Assembly (NCBI GenBank): GCA_018698735.1
Contig: JABIPD010000110.1
Location: 1 to 33,147 of the forward strand
Direction: 5' to 3'
DNA: 33,147 nt
Origin: Candidatus Jacksonbacteria bacterium
GTDB lineage: Bacteria > Patescibacteriota > Patescibacteriia > UBA9629 > GWA2-43-13
In this document: positions 30,635 to 33,147 of the stretch, piece after piece
Position numbering within the stretch: the stretch's first letter is position 1
Layout of the letters: each line of letters starts with the position of its first letter
Position numbers and translations under genes: made by a program
The notes under the pieces: generated by a model
The model's input: the letters and a program-made list of their open reading frames with translations, nothing else
Told to the model about the DNA's origin: nothing
The model's database searches: none

Positions 30635-30790
30635 AGATCCTTCGCCGACATGCAGTCTCCTCCCCAGTCACTCTGTCAAGCAGACTACGGACGGGGCAGG
30701 CTGGATGACGAGTAAGGAGGACCCCTTTCCATTCGTCATTCAGCCGCGCCCCGTCCTTGTGACAAGGAGATTGTCTCAATCGAAGAATCT
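30635..30790. repeat. MITE/REP-like palindromic element
   Basis: 156 bp with imperfect terminal inverted repeats AGATCCTTCG/CGAAGAATCT. A long inner palindrome has GGACGGGGC...GCCCCGTCC and CTGGATGACGA...TCGTCATTCAG. It shares TCACAAGGACGGGGC (inverted, 30748-30762) with the element at 17213-17319. It fills most of the gap between rpmB and insert 6. No gene seen here. Confidence 0.78.
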
Positions 30791-30829
30791 TTGGAGCTTG
30801 GAATTATTCATCATTAAATTATTTTTAAG

Positions 30830-30872
30830 AAAACGAAAAGTGGTACCGGCTGCAGGATGCAACGAGTACCAC
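30830..30872 (-). terminator. Terminator of insert 6
   Basis: GTGGTAC...GTACCAC with TTTTCGTTTTC on the minus strand. Confidence 0.82.
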
Positions 30873-30910
30873 CTATAATTCCTCCTTTCATGAGGATGTG
30901 AGTTTGTTGT

Positions 30911-31633
30911 TTAGAAGAACCATCGCGGCGCCTGTTCTGCAACCTGCGCGCCTTGCCATTCTTCGAGGTCTGGACAGAGGCTTTCGTCTCGAGTAAAGAA
31001 GAACGACATTCCTGGCCGCAGGTTCCTGAGGCTCGTAGGGACAGAGAAGTACTCGTCCCTTGAGGGGCGTACTCCGAGCTTGTCCAAGTCGCTCTCTTCG
31101 TTTGGGTCATCATGGCGAAGATGGACGTGCGGATATCCATCAATCACCTCTAGCCCTATGACCATGAGCCGGTTTGTTTCAACCTGCGGTGAATCAAGAA
31201 GGTCGATGTTTTCGTCTAGTTCGTCTGCGAGGACTGTTGCACGGTAGACGAAAGATCCGGGTAGATCTTCTGTCTGTGAAACAGACGCAAAAGGTCCTCG
31301 GAACGCTGGAAGGTGAATCCTTGGCATGGGGATCACTCTTCCCATTACCACGGATCCTCCGTGGTTTGTTATCATGATGCATTCGCCCATGGTAGGCGCA
31401 ATGCCATCATTTAGGAAGCAGACCAGGCCATCCCTGGCTCGCATTTCGTCACAGACTCCCACCCACGTTTGGGTGTCGTTGTTCCAGCGAAGTTTCGCTA
31501 CCAGGCTGGGCCCTTCATCCTTTAAGTTGGTGTAGATGGCTCTGCTGAGCTCTTCTGGGAGAACTCGAACTCCGAGTTCGGGCTTTGGCGGCTGAGTGAA
31601 GCTGCTGCGTCCGGCCTCTCGTCGCGTCGTCAT
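30911..31633 (-). CDS. Orphan soluble protein, 240 residues (insert 6)
   Basis: I choose the ATG at 31633 because GAGGAGACGGAACG precedes it. The frame opens a little further upstream. No signal peptide or membrane segment. No family recognised. Phrases include VRVLPEELSRAIYTNLKDEG, WNNDTQTWVGVCDEMRARDG and HLRHDDPNEESDLD. The protein is mixed alpha/beta and acidic and ends EQAPRWFF. It is the largest gene of the high-GC inserts. Its mRNA begins with a strong hairpin and a 25-codon ORF, which suggests post-transcriptional control. Confidence 0.65.
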   Translation of the reverse strand: MTTRREAGRSSFTQPPKPELGVRVLPEELSRAIYTNLKDEGPSLVAKLRWNNDTQTWVGVCDEMRARDGLVCFLNDGIAPTMGECIMITNHGGSVVMGRVIPMPRIHLPAFRGPFASVSQTEDLPGSFVYRATVLADELDENIDLLDSPQVETNRLMVIGLEVIDGYPHVHLRHDDPNEESDLDKLGVRPSRDEYFSVPTSLRNLRPGMSFFFTRDESLCPDLEEWQGAQVAEQAPRWFF

Positions 31634-31662
31634 CGTTCCGTCTCCTCGTCGCGAAGGTCGGG

Positions 31663-31740
31663 TCAAGGTGCGGGCACAAATGCGAATTCAGATTTTGATT
31701 TTCTCTGTTTTTTCGCCGTGCAATTTAACATGATCTTCAT
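31663..31740 (-). CDS. 25-residue basic micro-ORF in the insert 6 leader
   Basis: MKIMLNCTAKKQRKSKSEFA then FVPAP, a basic peptide. Its TGA ends 29 bases before the next ATG. No SD is visible. It lies between a strong leader hairpin and the 240-residue gene, so it may be a leader peptide or chance. Confidence 0.35.
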   Translation of the reverse strand: MKIMLNCTAKKQRKSKSEFAFVPAP

Positions 31741-31752
31741 AAAAATTCGCCG

Positions 31753-31798
31753 GTGCGACATTGTTGCAAAGCCAACATATACGGCAACACCATCGCAC
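31753..31798 (-). promoter_or_regulatory. Strong hairpin in the insert 6 mRNA leader
   Basis: GTGCGA...TCGCAC and TGTTGC...GCAACA form a two-part stem with a symmetric 3x3 internal loop, starting about 5-10 bases after the predicted transcription start. It is not followed by Ts, so it is a leader structure rather than a terminator. Confidence 0.65.
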
Positions 31799-31809
31799 AT
31801 AGCGAGAGT

Positions 31810-31838
31810 AAAATATCATAATAAATAAATATTGTCAA
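31810..31838 (-). promoter_or_regulatory. Near-consensus promoter of insert 6
   Basis: Minus strand: TTGACA (31833-31838), 17-bp spacer, TATTTT (31810-31815). Confidence 0.8.
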
Positions 31839-31859
31839 GCGTTGTTTTGCGCTGTTTTT

Positions 31860-31893
31860 AAATAAAAAAAGACCCCGATATTGCGAATCGGGG
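31860..31893 (-). terminator. Terminator of insert 7
   Basis: CCCCGAT...ATCGGGG followed by seven Ts on the minus strand; it separates inserts 7 and 6. Confidence 0.88.
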
Positions 31894-31938
31894 GAAGTGG
31901 GTTGAAGGTTGGAGAGTTTGTCCACGAGCAGAGAATGA

Positions 31939-32238
31939 CTATCGAATGAGGCTAAAGGTTCCTTTGGTGGTTCTTTCGCCTTCACCGACAGCTAGCCACG
32001 AGGCCTGGTTGGGGTCATATCTCAGGTAAAGGATACTCACTCCCCCGAACCTGGGAGCGCTCACGTACAGAACCACTCCTTCTTCTTCAGATCCTCCTGA
32101 GCTTGTGACGGTGCCAATTATGTGATGGCCCGAATTGTCATGGAAGATGAACCTTCTTCCAACAGGCTCGTCTTTCACGCCCGCTTCCTGCAAAGAGTGC
32201 TGAATCCTTTCTAGCAAGTCTTTTGTTACTTGATCCAT
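31939..32238 (-). CDS. Orphan 99-residue protein (insert 7)
   Basis: The ATG at 32238 follows a perfect SD (AAGGAGGCACGAGT). An amphipathic N-terminal helix (MDQVTKDLLERIQHSLQEAG) is followed by a beta-rich region (RRFIFHDNSGHHIIGTVTSS; GVVLYVSAPRFGGVSILYLR). No signal peptide. Family unknown. It has its own promoter, overlapping the M50 promoter on the other strand, and its own terminator. Confidence 0.68.
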   Translation of the reverse strand: MDQVTKDLLERIQHSLQEAGVKDEPVGRRFIFHDNSGHHIIGTVTSSGGSEEEGVVLYVSAPRFGGVSILYLRYDPNQASWLAVGEGERTTKGTFSLIR

Positions 32239-32300
32239 ACTCGTGCCTCCTTAAAGGTGCATATTTCGGTGCACAGCGAGTCTGTGCTTGCGAACAAATA

Positions 32301-32329
32301 ACATTATCCTTTTTTTGACATTCAGACAA
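32301..32329 (-). promoter_or_regulatory. Promoter of insert 7
   Basis: Minus strand: TTGTCT (32324-32329), 17-bp spacer, TAATGT (32301-32306). The leader contains GTGCA...TGCAC just before the SD. Confidence 0.65.
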
Positions 32330-32343
32330 GAACCTTATACGAT
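32315..32343 (+). promoter_or_regulatory. M50 gene promoter (leaderless arrangement)
   Basis: TTGACA (32315-32320), 17-bp spacer, TACGAT (32338-32343), only 8 bases before the ATG at 32352. It overlaps the divergent insert 7 promoter, so the two may compete. Confidence 0.75.
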
Positions 32344-32351
32344 TATCTCGT

Positions 32352-33005
32352 ATGATTTTAGCAAAACTGTTTACCGATCCTGTGTTTTTTGTGATATGGG
32401 TAGTTGCCATAGTATATGGCATAACTATTCACGAGTTCGCGCATGTAGCTATGGCGCGGTATTTAGGCGACCACACAGGCGAAGATATGGGCCGGCTTAC
32501 CTTAAACCCTCTGGCGCATGTAGACCCTATGGGGTTTTTGCTGTTGCTCGTAATTGGGTTTGGGTGGGGAAGGCCAGCGCCGTTTAATCCTTTTAACTTA
32601 CATAAAGTAAAAAGCGCAAAACTTGGGTCTGCTTTAGTAGCATTAGCAGGGCCAGTTTCGAATTTACTGAGTATTTTTGTGTTTGTGGTGGTAACAAGGG
32701 TTCTTTTAGGGTCTTTTGCATTTTCTCCAGAAAGCCTTATTATTCAGTTTTTTATCTTTCTTATAATGATAAATGTAGTGTTGATGGTATTTAATTTACT
32801 TCCAATCCCGCCGTTAGATGGTTCTAAAATAGCGTACGCCCTATTGCCAGATAGTTACGAATGGCAACAGCGAAAAGCGATGTGGGAAACAAAAGGCCCG
32901 TGGATTTTGTTTTTGGTGATTATTATAGATTCGTTTACACCTGGTAGCTTTTTAGGTGGATTGTTTCAGTGGTTTTTTGGATTAGTGCTGAAAATGCTTG
33001 GATGA
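32352..33005 (+). CDS. Site-2 protease family (M50) membrane metalloprotease
   Basis: A 217-residue intramembrane zinc protease with four to six membrane segments. The zinc motif HEFAH is at residues 27-31 and the third ligand motif (NLLPIPPLDGSK) at about 148-160. GRLTLNPLAHVDPMG is typical of the short S2P-like (YwhC/FtsH-neighbour type) subgroup. It lacks a PDZ domain. Such enzymes cleave membrane-embedded substrates; its target is unknown. No SD. Ends in TGA. Confidence 0.92.
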   Translation: MILAKLFTDPVFFVIWVVAIVYGITIHEFAHVAMARYLGDHTGEDMGRLTLNPLAHVDPMGFLLLLVIGFGWGRPAPFNPFNLHKVKSAKLGSALVALAGPVSNLLSIFVFVVVTRVLLGSFAFSPESLIIQFFIFLIMINVVLMVFNLLPIPPLDGSKIAYALLPDSYEWQQRKAMWETKGPWILFLVIIIDSFTPGSFLGGLFQWFFGLVLKMLG

Positions 33006-33021
33006 TCAAATGGCGAGACCC

Positions 33022-33054
33022 CCTCTCAATCTCCCCCTACTTTAGAGGGAGAGG
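33022..33054. repeat. Inverted repeat after the M50 gene
   Basis: CCTCTC...GAGAGG and inner CTCCCCCTA...TAGAGGGAG (one mismatch). It resembles the palindrome after lysS at 23193-23213. Confidence 0.6.
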
Positions 33055-33077
33055 TATGCACCTGATTGGGTAAAAAA

Positions 33078-33106
33078 TGTCATCCTGAGTGCATCCCGAA
33101 GGATCT
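33078..33106. repeat. Dispersed repeat fragment at right edge
   Basis: TGTCATCC followed by CGAAGGATCT, the same end motifs as at 15252-15286 and 30635-30790; possibly the left half of an element continuing beyond the window. Confidence 0.55.
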
Positions 33107-33147
33107 TCAATATATTGCTATTGGAGATGATTGTTCATATTCATCAT

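Noticed and set aside
16400..32330. Assembly chimera as the cause of composition shifts
   Set aside because: Seven separate short inserts cleanly bounded by terminators and promoters between intact core genes are hard to explain by misassembly, although read mapping was not possible here.
5115..33005. UGA recoding as glycine
   Set aside because: ybeY, comEC, the M50 gene and others end naturally at TGA, and prfB depends on UGA as a stop.
1..33147. CRISPR array, prophage structural genes, transposase or integrase
   Set aside because: No regularly spaced direct repeats and no protein with such motifs in any frame examined.

Overview
The window looks like part of a small-genome Patescibacteria (Candidate Phyla Radiation, probably Parcubacteria-like) chromosome. 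I base this on gene content and style, not on any search. It carries thrombospondin type 3 repeat surface proteins with Pro/Gln-rich cytoplasmic tails, a B12-dependent ribonucleotide reductase, a ComEC split into two genes, compact division genes, and core genes that mostly lack Shine-Dalgarno (SD) sequences. UGA is a normal stop: it ends several genes and is the programmed frameshift stop in prfB. This argues against the UGA-recoding lineages (Gracilibacteria, Absconditabacteria).

Layout. 1-5.5 kb: three large surface or membrane-anchored proteins (the first cut by the left edge), then ybeY. 5.6-8.2 kb: ftsA and ftsZ. 8.3-13.7 kb: nrdR with two NrdR-box-like palindromes around its -10 hexamer, class II RNR nrdJ, a membrane-anchored DUF4430 (transcobalamin C-terminal-like) protein and a DUF6580 putative transporter. 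Read together, these look like a B12 capture, uptake and use module. 13.7-16.4 kb: small membrane protein, HtrA-type protease, and prfB with its frameshift site intact. 17.2-20.4 kb: comEC and its separate metallo-beta-lactamase partner. 20.4-21.5 kb: receiver protein and ndk. 23.2-30.5 kb, minus strand: lysS, ndh (NDH-2), a multi-pass membrane protein, a GNAT acetyltransferase, a small membrane protein and rpmB (L28). 32.35-33.0 kb: a site-2 protease family gene.

Seven compact inserts of visibly higher GC interrupt this core (about 16.43-17.19, 18.80-19.50, 21.57-22.80, 24.75-25.79, 28.48-29.06, 30.83-31.84 and 31.86-32.33 kb). Each holds one to three small orphan genes coding for secreted, membrane, Cys-rich or soluble proteins. 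Most have a near-consensus sigma-70 promoter (TTGACA-like, mostly 17-bp spacer), a strong SD and their own terminator. Several core genes instead appear leaderless. The inserts therefore look like autonomous, moron-like cassettes using a different initiation style.

At least five probable structured RNAs (21.6, 22.3, 22.8, 27.3 and 29.1 kb) have promoter and/or terminator signals and match no family I can name from sequence. The largest is about 365 nt. Palindromic MITE/REP-like repeats lie between genes. One appears to supply the start codon of comEC.
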